Shown piece by piece: positions 17,955 through 32,211 of a stretch of 64,000 nucleotides of DNA. Made by a program: the position numbers and the translations under genes. Source of the DNA: Rheinheimera sp. (lineage in GTDB: Bacteria; Pseudomonadota; Gammaproteobacteria; Enterobacterales; Alteromonadaceae); contig NZ_JAVBXS010000105.1 in NCBI RefSeq assembly GCF_030824435.1, forward strand, positions 1 to 64,000, read 5' to 3'. How positions within the stretch are numbered: position 1 is the stretch's first letter; every line of letters starts with the position of its first letter. Below the pieces are notes generated by a model, which saw only the letters and a program-made list of their open reading frames with translations, did not search any database and was not told the DNA's origin.

Positions 17955-18658
17955 GCCCACAACAACTTTTATTTGGTTTAACGGCTGAACACCCTTGCAG
18001 CTATTTGCCGTTACAACAGGAGCGGCTGGTATTTACCCTGCCGGATCAGCCATTGGATGCTGATTTATACCGGCAACTGATGGACTATAACTTCCGCCGC
18101 ACCGGCGACCAGTTGTACCGGCCTTATTGTATACTGTGCCAGGCCTGTCAGGCCAGTCGTGTGCTGGTAGCAGAGTTTAAACCCAGCAACAGCCAGCGAA
18201 AATTAATCAAAAAAGCACAACAGGCTGGCTGGCACTGGACATTTGGCCGACCTCAGACTGTGGCGGAATATTACCCGTTATATCAACAGTACATCAGCGA
18301 AAAACATGCCGACGGCGTAATGTATCCGCCCTCTGAAGAGCAACTTGCATCATTGTTAAGCTGCAGTTGGCTGCAATCATCAGCGATTGAGCAGTATATC
18401 GGCACTGAACTTGTGGGCGTCATTTTGTTAGATCCAATGCCGGACGGTTTATCTGCGGTCTATAGTTTTTATCAGCCACAAGCTGAGCTGGCTTTTGGTA
18501 CTCTGGCCATTCTGGCCACTTTGTTCCACAGTCAGAATCAGGGATTACCGTTTTTACACCTGGGTTATTTTGTCGCCGACTGTTCAAAAATGGCTTATAA
18601 AGCGAAATTCCGGCCACAACAACGATTAATCGACGGGAAATGGCAGTCTTTTGATTAA
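17951..18658 (+). CDS. bpt: Aspartate/glutamate leucyltransferase (Bpt)
   Basis: Bpt transfers Leu from Leu-tRNA to N-terminal Asp or Glu, feeding these proteins to ClpS/ClpAP. It is related to eukaryotic arginyltransferase Ate1. The N-terminal Cys cluster is present (EHPCSYLP, then PYCILCQACQASR), as is the C-terminal GNAT-like region (LGYFVADCSKMAYKAKFRP). The open frame begins at 17918, but I chose TTG 17951. It gives the usual 235 residues, has GGAG about eight bases upstream, and overlaps the aat stop as TTGA. The pair aat-bpt is characteristic of many gammaproteobacteria but absent as such from E. coli. Confidence 0.94.
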   Translation: MSPQQLLFGLTAEHPCSYLPLQQERLVFTLPDQPLDADLYRQLMDYNFRRTGDQLYRPYCILCQACQASRVLVAEFKPSNSQRKLIKKAQQAGWHWTFGRPQTVAEYYPLYQQYISEKHADGVMYPPSEEQLASLLSCSWLQSSAIEQYIGTELVGVILLDPMPDGLSAVYSFYQPQAELAFGTLAILATLFHSQNQGLPFLHLGYFVADCSKMAYKAKFRPQQRLIDGKWQSFD

Positions 18659-18673
18659 AAAAGCTTGAGTAGC

Positions 18674-18702
18674 TTTACTTATCCTTGTGATTTCGGCACA
18701 AT
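18674..18702 (+). promoter_or_regulatory. Possible infA promoter
   Basis: TTTACT (18674-18679) and CACAAT (18697-18702) are 17 bases apart, each matching four of six sigma-70 consensus positions. They lie in the 99-base gap between bpt and infA. Confidence 0.35.
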
Positions 18703-18730
18703 CTGCGCAGTTTTTTTCCGGTTTAAATAA

Positions 18731-18976
<246 letters not shown>

Positions 18977-19036
18977 GTTGATTTACCGGCACAACATTCA
19001 GTTGTTGCCACTTGTCAGGTGTTAACGCCTGAGAAA

Positions 19037-19070
19037 ACAAAACCCGGCTTTGCCGGGTTTTGTTTTTTTT
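19037..19070. terminator. Bidirectional terminator between infA and clpA
   Basis: A perfect 12-bp stem (ACAAAACCCGGC pairing with GCCGGGTTTTGT) around a three-base loop is followed by T8. It sits between convergent infA and clpA and can serve both. Confidence 0.92.
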
Positions 19071-19082
19071 ATGTTATAACGA

Positions 19083-21338
19083 TCAGGCTGGAACTGTAGC
19101 GTCACTGTAATCAAACACCAGTTCATCACCGACTAAATCAACACGAACGTCACCACCTTGTGTTAAACGACCAAACAGAATTTCGTTGGCCAGTGGCTTT
19201 TTTAATTGCTCCTGAATGACACGACCCATAGGCCTTGCGCCCATCGCCTGATCATAACCTTTATCCGCCAGCCACTGCCGGGCTGTACCGCTCAGCTCAA
19301 GCGACACTTGTTTTTTATCCAGCTGAACCTGTAAATCACAGACAAATTTATCAACAATTTGCAGAATAATATCGCGTGATAAATGCTTAAACCAAATAAT
19401 GCCGTCTAACCTGTTACGGAATTCAGGACTAAAAGTCCGGTTGATTTCTGACAAAGCATCGTGACTATGGTCCTGTTGCTTAAAACCTATAGTTTTACGT
19501 ACGGTTTCCTGCACACCAGCGTTGGTCGTCATCACCAGAATCACATTGCGAAAATCAATTTTACGGCCGTTATTGTCTGTCAAAGTACCGTGGTCCATCA
19601 CCTGCAACAAAATGTTGTAGATGTCGGAATGTGCTTTTTCAATTTCATCGAGCAGTACCACCGAGTAAGGATGTTTTGACACAGCATCAGTTAACAGCCC
19701 CCCTTGATCAAAACCAACATAACCTGGTGGTGCACCAATCAAACGACTGATTGAATGCCTTTCCATATATTCAGACATATCAAATCGCAGCAGCTCAACC
19801 CCCATAATTTTGGCAAGTTGTTTGGTAACTTCCGTTTTACCAACACCTGTAGGCCCGGCAAACAAAAAATTACCTATAGGTTTTTCTTCATTGCCAAGGC
19901 CAGAACGTGACAAACGAATGGCTGAGGTTAGCACTTCAATCGGTTCATTCTGGCCAAAGACCACCAACTTTAAATTCCGGTCCAGATTCGCCAGCACGTC
20001 TTTGTCAGAAGCCGACACCGACTTTTCCGGAATACGTGCCATTTTGGCGATCACATGCTCAATTTCCGGCACATTAATCACTTTTTTGCGTTTTGAAACT
20101 GGCAACAGGCGCTGACTGGCGCCTGCTTCGTCAATCACGTCAATCGCCTTGTCAGGTAGGTGGCGTTCATTAATATACTTGGCAGACAATTCAGCTGCGG
20201 CGCGCAAAGCTTTGTTGGTATAACGCACACCATGGTGCTGCTCATAACGTTCTTTTAAACCAAGCAGAATCTGGGTGGTGTCATCAACACTGGGTTCGGT
20301 AACGTCAATTTTCTGAAAACGTCGTACCAGTGCCGTGTCTTTTTCAAAAATGCTTTTAAATTCCTGATAAGTGGTAGACCCGATACAACGCAAACGGCCA
20401 CTGGAAAGCAGCGGTTTAATCAGATTTGACGCGTCCATCACTCCGCCTGAAGCGGCACCTGCACCTATCACTGTATGAATTTCGTCAATAAACAAAACGG
20501 CGTCTTTTTCACGTTCAATTTCTTTGAGAAGAGATTTTAAGCGTTTTTCAAAATCACCACGATATTTGGTGCCAGCAAGCAGTGCCCCCATATCCAGTGA
20601 ATAGATAGTGGCATTGGCAATCACATCAGGCACCTGGTTCTGTACGATACGATACGCCAGCCCTTCAGCAATCGCTGTTTTTCCCACCCCTGCTTCACCC
20701 ACTAATAAAGGGTTATTCTTTTTACGGCGGCATAATACCTGAATGGTCCGCTCAAGTTCGGTGTCTCGGCCGACAAGCGGGTCTATCTGACCATTCTTTG
20801 CCAGCACATTCAGATTTGCTGTGAAGTTCTCAAGATATTTATTGTCTTCCACCCCAACATCACCAACATCATCCTGCTGTTCATCGCTGGGTTCAATTTT
20901 GTCGGCTTTAATGACGCCATGGGAAATATAATTGACGATATCAAGGCGGCTGATATCAATTTTCTTCAGCAAATATACGGCTTGTGATTCTTGCTCACTG
21001 AAAATAGCCACCAGAACATTTGCCCCCGTCACTTCCGATTTACCGGAGGACTGCACATGAAATACAGCACGCTGTAACACTCGTTGAAAACCGAGAGTCG
21101 GCTGAGTGTCACGGTCTAAATCACCGTCGGGGATCAGTGGAGTAGTAGAATCAATAAAACTTGATAAATCAATGCGCAACCTGTCGATGTTTGCACCACA
21201 AGACTTTAATGCATCACCCGCAGCCGGATTGTCCAGCAGGGCAAGCAATAAGTGCTCGACAGTCATATATTCGTGGCGGCGTTCCCTGGCAAAACGAAAT
21301 GCCAGATTCAGCGTCAACTCAAGATCTTTATTTAACAT
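19083..21338 (-). CDS. clpA: ATP-dependent Clp protease ATPase subunit ClpA
   Basis: ClpA is the AAA+ unfoldase that feeds proteins, including ClpS-delivered N-degron substrates, to ClpP. The 751 residues begin with a double Clp N domain ([26 protein letters not shown]). Two AAA+ modules follow, with Walker A motifs GEAGVGKTA and GPTGVGKTE and Walker B motifs [10 protein letters not shown] and [18 protein letters not shown] near residue 610-620 is the loop that docks on ClpP (IGF/L type). GGAG lies six bases before ATG 21338. It follows clpS by 44 bases in the same operon. Confidence 0.97.
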   Translation of the reverse strand: MLNKDLELTLNLAFRFARERRHEYMTVEHLLLALLDNPAAGDALKSCGANIDRLRIDLSSFIDSTTPLIPDGDLDRDTQPTLGFQRVLQRAVFHVQSSGKSEVTGANVLVAIFSEQESQAVYLLKKIDISRLDIVNYISHGVIKADKIEPSDEQQDDVGDVGVEDNKYLENFTANLNVLAKNGQIDPLVGRDTELERTIQVLCRRKKNNPLLVGEAGVGKTAIAEGLAYRIVQNQVPDVIANATIYSLDMGALLAGTKYRGDFEKRLKSLLKEIEREKDAVLFIDEIHTVIGAGAASGGVMDASNLIKPLLSSGRLRCIGSTTYQEFKSIFEKDTALVRRFQKIDVTEPSVDDTTQILLGLKERYEQHHGVRYTNKALRAAAELSAKYINERHLPDKAIDVIDEAGASQRLLPVSKRKKVINVPEIEHVIAKMARIPEKSVSASDKDVLANLDRNLKLVVFGQNEPIEVLTSAIRLSRSGLGNEEKPIGNFLFAGPTGVGKTEVTKQLAKIMGVELLRFDMSEYMERHSISRLIGAPPGYVGFDQGGLLTDAVSKHPYSVVLLDEIEKAHSDIYNILLQVMDHGTLTDNNGRKIDFRNVILVMTTNAGVQETVRKTIGFKQQDHSHDALSEINRTFSPEFRNRLDGIIWFKHLSRDIILQIVDKFVCDLQVQLDKKQVSLELSGTARQWLADKGYDQAMGARPMGRVIQEQLKKPLANEILFGRLTQGGDVRVDLVGDELVFDYSDATVPA

Positions 21339-21382
21339 GCACTGCTCCTAATCCACCTGAGTTACCTACTGAGAAATCGGGT

Positions 21383-21703
21383 CTAAGCCCGCTCCATTGA
21401 GCATAACAACGGGTGTTCGTGCTCTTTGGCATAAGTAGTCACCTGTTGTACTTTGGTTTCTGCGATTTCTGCAGTGAACACACCACATACCGCTTTACCT
21501 TCATAATGGACTTTTAACATCACTTCACTGGCTTTTTCATACTGCATATTAAAAAACCGGGTCAGCACATCAATCACAAAATCCATTGGCGTGTAATCAT
21601 CGTTGTGTAAAATCACTTTATACATTGGAGGTGGTTCGACCCGTTGCCGGATCAGTTCTGCCAAGCCTTCGTCATGTCCCTGTGTCTGTTTGCTGCCGCT
21701 CAT
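21383..21703 (-). CDS. clpS: ClpS, N-degron adaptor of ClpAP
   Basis: ClpS binds proteins with N-terminal Leu, Phe, Trp or Tyr and hands them to ClpA. The 106 residues equal the E. coli length. The flexible N-terminal tail is followed by the core with [18 protein letters not shown], in which the Asn-Asp-Asp binds the substrate alpha-amino group, and a C-terminal [15 protein letters not shown]. It is the promoter-proximal gene of clpS-clpA and diverges from cspD. No strong Shine-Dalgarno precedes ATG 21703. Confidence 0.96.
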   Translation of the reverse strand: MSGSKQTQGHDEGLAELIRQRVEPPPMYKVILHNDDYTPMDFVIDVLTRFFNMQYEKASEVMLKVHYEGKAVCGVFTAEIAETKVQQVTTYAKEHEHPLLCSMERA

Positions 21704-21788
21704 AAACTATAGTCACGCCTGGTTAATCCATCAAAGGATGTGGAGGTTAATTCAGCTCTTTTCAATGATGATTAGTTCGGTAAAAAAC

Positions 21789-21816
21789 TTGACTAGCTGA
21801 ACAAATTATCTACAGT
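21789..21816 (+). promoter_or_regulatory. Possible cspD promoter
   Basis: TTGACT (21789-21794, five of six) and TACAGT (21811-21816, four of six) are spaced 16 bases. A leader of about 75 bases would precede the cspD ATG, which has AAGGA upstream. Confidence 0.45.
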
Positions 21817-21897
21817 AACTAATGGAGCTTGAAAAAGCTTTGAAGCTGTCAGCTTAGAATACAGAAATTAGCTAACTAAGAGAAGGAAGTATGTAGT

Positions 21898-22119
21898 ATG
21901 GCTACCGGTAAAGTAAAATGGTTCAATAATGCCAAAGGATTTGGGTTTATTCGTGAAGATGGTCGTGATGAAGACATCTTTGCCCATTACTCAACCATTA
22001 ACATGGACGGCTACCGCACCCTGAAGGCCGGCCAGGATGTTACCTTTGAATTGTCAGAAGGGCCTAAAGGCCTGCATGCTGTGAATATTGCACTGCCGGA
22101 AGATGGCAAAACTGAATAA
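21898..22119 (+). CDS. cspD: Cold-shock-like protein CspD
   Basis: A 73-residue single cold-shock domain. RNA/ssDNA-binding motifs RNP1 (KGFGFI) and RNP2-like (DIFAHYS) are intact. The acidic C-terminus and location beside clpSA mark it as CspD, which in E. coli inhibits replication in stationary phase, rather than a cold-inducible CspA. AAGGA lies about ten bases before ATG 21898. Confidence 0.9.
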   Translation: MATGKVKWFNNAKGFGFIREDGRDEDIFAHYSTINMDGYRTLKAGQDVTFELSEGPKGLHAVNIALPEDGKTE

Positions 22120-22480
22120 CACAGTATCATCGAAGTGACAGGCAGCAGCCATGCAGGGGGACCTGCCTGACACTCATTTCTCCACTTGCCTTGTGCTTTT
22201 TATTGTTAAATTTTTTGATTCAGACAACCGCATTATGCTGTACAAATCCCACTGCTGCTTGACTCAACTTTCATGTCGACCACAAAACAATAACACTACA
22301 GTGGCGCTTTTATTCTTGAAAATCTGCTTATAACCAGTCCGAACCTAAATTAAGCTGCAACGATTGTATCAGTAGCGGAAACGTTCACAGCGGAAATAAG
22401 GCGAAAATCGAATCTGCGTTTTGAAACTATCTGTTTAATCAAAGTAAAATTCACAGGCCGCGGTTTTGAATCACGAATAG
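22120..22480. other. Intergenic stretch after cspD
   Basis: The gap to the icd end is 454 bases, including the terminator at 22481. A short stem (CAGGCAG near 22139 with CTGCCTG near 22167) lies just after cspD but lacks a T-run. The remainder is AT-rich and I see no gene; the 60-codon frame at 22151-22333 has no ribosome site or recognisable product. Confidence 0.5.
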
Positions 22481-22510
22481 AAAAAGGAGCCGAATTCAGC
22501 TCCTTTTTTG
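22481..22510. terminator. Terminator between cspD and icd
   Basis: AAAAAGGAGC, an eight-base loop, then GCTCC and T7. The A- and T-tracts make it usable on both strands; it is nearest the end of icd. Confidence 0.85.
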
Positions 22511-22573
22511 ATTAACGCTCTGACCGATTTGCCGCAGATATCTATGGGGCAACAACAGCAGAATTCAGACCTG

Positions 22574-25178
<2,605 letters not shown>

Positions 25179-25193
25179 AAGGAACTTTATACT

Positions 25194-26818
<1,625 letters not shown>

Positions 26819-26820
26819 TT

Positions 26821-28832
<2,012 letters not shown>

Positions 28833-28838
28833 GCTCAA

Positions 28839-28982
28839 GCATCTTGTGAAATATGCGCTGTAACAGCTCGCCAACTGGCGGTTCCAGTCAAAGCGCACAC
28901 AAGATGCCGTACTGAATAACAGCGGTTTGGCCTCAGGCCAATTTGCGAAAAAACACCGCCGGCTTGCCGGCGGTTTCTTTTC
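28839..28982 (+). ncRNA. Highly folded purB-roxA intergenic region, candidate small RNA or structured 3' UTR
   Basis: Three hairpin units precede a terminator. First, GCATCTTGTG (28839-28848) pairs with CACAAGATGC (28898-28907), extended inside by GCGCT/AGCGC and enclosing ACTGG-loop-CCAGT (28874-28888). Second, TTGGCC-TCA-GGCCAA spans 28927-28941. Third is the intrinsic terminator. The dense pairing over about 145 bases with a terminal U-tract is the architecture of a small RNA or processed 3' UTR. I recognise no known RNA family and see no dedicated promoter. Confidence 0.4.
28956..28982 (+). terminator. Intrinsic terminator after purB
   Basis: CCGCCGGC and GCCGGCGG form a perfect eight-pair GC stem with a TT loop, followed by TTTCTTTT. 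It ends the mnmA-hflD-purB transcript and lies about 20 bases before roxA. Confidence 0.9.
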
Positions 28983-29001
28983 CTGACACAGGAATATGCT
29001 T

Positions 29002-30156
29002 ATGTACACATTAAATCTGCACGACTTGAGCCTTGAGCGTTTTCTCGCTGAATTCTGGCAAAAAAAACCTTTGTTAATTAAAAACGGTTTTGCCAATTTT
29101 ATTGATCCAATCAGCTCGGACGAGCTGGCAGGCCTTGCCGGCGAAGAAGAAATTGAATCCCGTATTGTCAGTAATGCCGGTGGCAACTGGCAACTGGAAA
29201 CCGGCCCTTTTGAAGATTTCAGCCAGTTTGGTGAAACAAACTGGACTTTGTTGGTGCAGGCCGTGGATCACTGGCATCCGGAATCGGCGCAACTGATTGA
29301 GCCTTTTCGTTTTATTCCAAACTGGCGCATTGACGATTTAATGATCTCGTTTTCTACCCCAGGCGCTGGTGTTGGCCCACATCTGGACCAATACGACGTT
29401 TTTATAATTCAGGGCATGGGCAAAAGGCACTGGCGGGTAGGCATGCCGGATGCCAGCCTGACGCAACATTGCCCGCACCCACGTTTATTACAGGTCAGCC
29501 CTTTTGTTGATTGTATTGATGTGATCACAGAGCCTGGTGACATTTTATATATTCCACCAGGGTGCCCGCACGACGGTATTTCGGTGGACGCCAGCCTGAG
29601 TTATTCGGTGGGTTTTCGTGCACCGGCACAAAAAGATTTAGTGACTGGCCTTGCTGACTTTTTGATTGAAAACGAAATTAACGGCGACCGTTATACTGAT
29701 CCGGACCGAACTGCTACCCAGGCAGTTGGCGAAATAACCCCTCAGGATTTAAACAAGGTTCAACAACTACTGCAGCAGGTGATTAACGAACCTGATCTGC
29801 TGGCACGTTATTTTGGCAGTTATATCACCCATGCCAAACATGAATTAGATGCAACAGAGCCAGATCCACATTATCAGGTCGATGAAATTGCTGAATATTT
29901 GCAGGAAGGTTCAGTACTGGCACGTTTGGGTGGTTTGCGTTGTTGTTATATTCAGCAACACCCTGATGATGACATACTGCTGTTTATCAATGGCAACACC
30001 ATGACAGTGCCAGCCGGCGAATTGTCGACAGTTAAGCAACTTTGTGAACAAGTGCAACTTGATGCGGCAACAGCAGCAAGCTTTGCTGAAGATCCAGCTA
30101 AACTGCAATTATTAACCATGCTGATCAATCTGGGTTATTGGTATTTTATTGAATAA
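29002..30156 (+). CDS. roxA: Ribosomal protein uL16 arginine hydroxylase RoxA (YcfD), JmjC oxygenase
   Basis: RoxA is a 2-oxoglutarate/Fe(II)/O2-dependent cupin (JmjC) oxygenase that hydroxylates an Arg in ribosomal protein uL16. The iron ligands are His127 and Asp129 (VGPHLDQYDVF) with the distal His190 (PPGCPHDGIS) and SYSVGFRAP following. The N-terminus (FLAEFWQKKPLLIKNGF) is typical. The C-terminal winged-helix-like part is present, giving 384 residues. I chose ATG 29002 rather than 28996 because AGGA is eight bases from it and only two from the other. Single-gene unit between two terminators. Confidence 0.93.
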   Translation: MYTLNLHDLSLERFLAEFWQKKPLLIKNGFANFIDPISSDELAGLAGEEEIESRIVSNAGGNWQLETGPFEDFSQFGETNWTLLVQAVDHWHPESAQLIEPFRFIPNWRIDDLMISFSTPGAGVGPHLDQYDVFIIQGMGKRHWRVGMPDASLTQHCPHPRLLQVSPFVDCIDVITEPGDILYIPPGCPHDGISVDASLSYSVGFRAPAQKDLVTGLADFLIENEINGDRYTDPDRTATQAVGEITPQDLNKVQQLLQQVINEPDLLARYFGSYITHAKHELDATEPDPHYQVDEIAEYLQEGSVLARLGGLRCCYIQQHPDDDILLFINGNTMTVPAGELSTVKQLCEQVQLDAATAASFAEDPAKLQLLTMLINLGYWYFIE

Positions 30157-30180
30157 ACGGTAAAACCAGTACATCAAAAC

Positions 30181-30212
30181 AAAAAAGCCACTGAATTCAG
30201 TGGCCTTTTTTA
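30181..30212. terminator. Bidirectional terminator after roxA
   Basis: A-run, GCCACTGAA-TTCAGTGGC perfect palindrome, then T5-6. It lies between the convergent roxA and DUF4826-like genes. Confidence 0.85.
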
Positions 30213-30304
30213 TTGTGCTTTTAGCGGCTTTCCTGCGGCTAAGCACAACTGCTGTTTTGGGAAAAGCTGGCAACAGTCTGGGTTTTCGCCGCATCATCAA
30301 GGAT

Positions 30305-30733
30305 TTATGTATTAGCCCAGAGTTTTTCACTTTCAAACAAGTCATACAAAGAATGGGCACGGCTTATTAGCAGCTTGATATAATCAGCTGCTGTCTGCTC
30401 ATTCACCCCTGCATCCATCAGTTGCTGAGCTTTCATCTGCCAGCGGAATGAAAAAGCACGTAACGCCTCTCTTGCATTGGCGGCACCACCAATTTCGATA
30501 TAATCCGTCGGTAAATCACCGGAAATCACCCAATAACTTTTCCGATCCAGCGCATTGATTTTCCATACCGCAACATAAGGCGGTAAATAACGCGATTCCT
30601 GCACGGCCACGTTGTCCATCAATACGCCCTTTTCCGCCAGATGCAAATTTGCTTTCTGAAATTGGGTACGTACCCACTCGCTGGCCTGCGCTTCGGTTAA
30701 TTCCTCAGGCAGCTGTTGATTGTTTGATGTCAT
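30305..30733 (-). CDS. DUF4826-like protein of unknown function
   Basis: A soluble 142-residue protein. It shows a central beta segment (YVAVWKINALDRKSYWVISGDLPTDYI) and a following helix rich in Arg/Gln (AREALRAFSFRWQMKAQQL), which resembles the DUF4826 family of gammaproteobacteria; no function is known. There is no signal peptide or membrane segment. The frame opens at 30766, but the AAGAGA ribosome site fits ATG 30733 (about seven bases away) better than the ATG two codons earlier. It is transcribed alone, divergent from the leucine dehydrogenase gene. Confidence 0.7.
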   Translation of the reverse strand: MTSNNQQLPEELTEAQASEWVRTQFQKANLHLAEKGVLMDNVAVQESRYLPPYVAVWKINALDRKSYWVISGDLPTDYIEIGGAANAREALRAFSFRWQMKAQQLMDAGVNEQTAADYIKLLISRAHSLYDLFESEKLWANT

Positions 30734-30805
30734 GATCATTCTCTTCGCTACAACTAAAAAAAGCACTCTAAGTCAGGGCAAGCCTTTTGACAAGCTGCAA
30801 GATAA

Positions 30806-30817
30806 ATTGTCGACAAT
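30806..30817. promoter_or_regulatory. 12-bp perfect palindrome upstream of leucine dehydrogenase
   Basis: ATTGTCGACAAT lies in the 224-base divergent gap between the DUF4826-like gene (start 30733) and the leucine dehydrogenase gene (start 30958). Its symmetry and length suit a dimeric repressor of the GntR type, but I cannot assign the regulator. Confidence 0.45.
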
Positions 30818-30957
30818 CTGCTGGACTGACCAGACATTATTTTTTTGGATTGATAGCGAAATTCACCCTGAAGTGATACATTCCGCCGCGAAAAACCGGT
30901 CCCCTGCCAGGCGGCAAATCCAACCCTGCGCCTGCTGATAACAACGGAGAATAAGAC

Positions 30958-32001
30958 GTGGCAGTATTTAACCACCCAGAATTTGATAACCATGAACAAG
31001 TCGTATTTTGCAGCGATAAAGCAACTGGCTTAAAAGCCATTATCGCAGTTCACAGCACTAAACTGGGCCCTGCGGTCGGCGGTTGCCGGCTTTGGGATTA
31101 TGTTGCTGACGAAGATGCGCTGGTCGATGTGCTGCGGTTATCCCGCGGTATGACTTACAAAAACGCCATGGCAGGTTTGCCATTGGGTGGCGGTAAGTCG
31201 GTGATTATCGGCAACGCAAAAACCATCAAATCAGAAGCGTTATTCCGCAAGTTTGGTCAGTTTGTGCATGGTTTAAGCGGTAGTTATGTCAGTGCTGAAG
31301 ATGTAAACATCACCACAGCAGACATTTCTATCGTCAATAAAGAAACACCTTATGTGGCTGGTCTGGAAGGCAAAAGCGGTAACCCAGCTCCTTTTACAGC
31401 GCTGGGCACTTACCAGGGCTTAAAAGCCGCCGCCAAACATAAATTTGGCAACGATTCATTACAGGGCTTAACTGTTGCAGTGCAAGGCCTTGGCAGCGTT
31501 GGTTTTTACCTTTGTGAATATCTGCACAAAGAAGGCGCCAGACTGATAGTGACTGACATTAATCAGGATGCGGTCAGCCGCGCCGTTGCTCAGTTTGATG
31601 CCACTGCTGTTGGCCTTGATGAAATTTACAGCCAACAATGTGATATTTATGCACCTTGTGCCCTGGGTGCCACTGTCAATGACAACACCATCAATCAGTT
31701 TAAATGCAAAATTATTGCAGGTTGTGCCAACAACCAACTGAAAGAAGCACGCCATGGTGAGTTATTACGGCAAAAAGGCATTTTATACGCACCGGATTAT
31801 GTAATTAACGCTGGTGGTATTATTAACGTGTCTTTGGAAATGCGCCCTGAAGGTTACAGCAAAGAAGAATCAACAGCCAAGGTGATGGAGATTTACCATA
31901 CCTTGCTGAATATATTCCAGCGCGCTGACAACGAACAACAACCGACCAATGCAATTGCCGATTTGATGGCTCAGGAAATTATTGCCCGTGGCCGCAAATA
32001 A
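30958..32001 (+). CDS. Leucine dehydrogenase (Glu/Leu/Phe/Val dehydrogenase family)
   Basis: NAD-dependent oxidative deamination of leucine and other branched-chain amino acids to 2-oxoacids. The 347-residue protein has the substrate-binding GGCRLWDYVADEDALVDVL at 41-59, MTYKNAMAGLPLGGGKS with Lys68 and catalytic Lys80, a Rossmann motif QGLGSVGFYL near 173, the APCALGATVND region and the PDYVINAGGIIN strand. Size and motifs fit leucine or valine dehydrogenase rather than the longer glutamate dehydrogenase; specificity is inferred. It starts with GTG 30958, preceded by GGAG eight bases upstream. Single-gene unit. Confidence 0.9.
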   Translation: MAVFNHPEFDNHEQVVFCSDKATGLKAIIAVHSTKLGPAVGGCRLWDYVADEDALVDVLRLSRGMTYKNAMAGLPLGGGKSVIIGNAKTIKSEALFRKFGQFVHGLSGSYVSAEDVNITTADISIVNKETPYVAGLEGKSGNPAPFTALGTYQGLKAAAKHKFGNDSLQGLTVAVQGLGSVGFYLCEYLHKEGARLIVTDINQDAVSRAVAQFDATAVGLDEIYSQQCDIYAPCALGATVNDNTINQFKCKIIAGCANNQLKEARHGELLRQKGILYAPDYVINAGGIINVSLEMRPEGYSKEESTAKVMEIYHTLLNIFQRADNEQQPTNAIADLMAQEIIARGRK

Positions 32002-32033
32002 CAACTAACCACTGTTGAGTGTTATTTTATTTG

Positions 32034-32059
32034 AAAAACCGCCATTTGGCGGTTTTTTT
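32034..32059 (+). terminator. Intrinsic terminator after leucine dehydrogenase
   Basis: AAAAACCGCCA-TT-TGGCGGTTTTTTT is a compact hairpin with a T-run, about 35 bases after the stop codon. Confidence 0.88.
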
Positions 32060-32211
32060 GTACCTGATTTTCTGTACAATCATAAAGTTATCGTTATTGA
32101 AAAAACACCAAAAAACAAACCATTTATTTACTTTTTGCTTTCATATTCTATTTGCACTGCTATCTTAAAAACGCAGTTCCACCTTCAATTACAGCATCAA
32201 GGATGACCAAG

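Noticed and set aside
22151-22333. 60-codon open frame after cspD
   Set aside because: No ribosome site, odd composition, no recognisable motif; the region is more likely non-coding.
30767-30957. Possible glycine-type riboswitch upstream of leucine dehydrogenase
   Set aside because: The GC-rich segment near 30890 does not contain the conserved core of any riboswitch I know; only the palindrome is supported.
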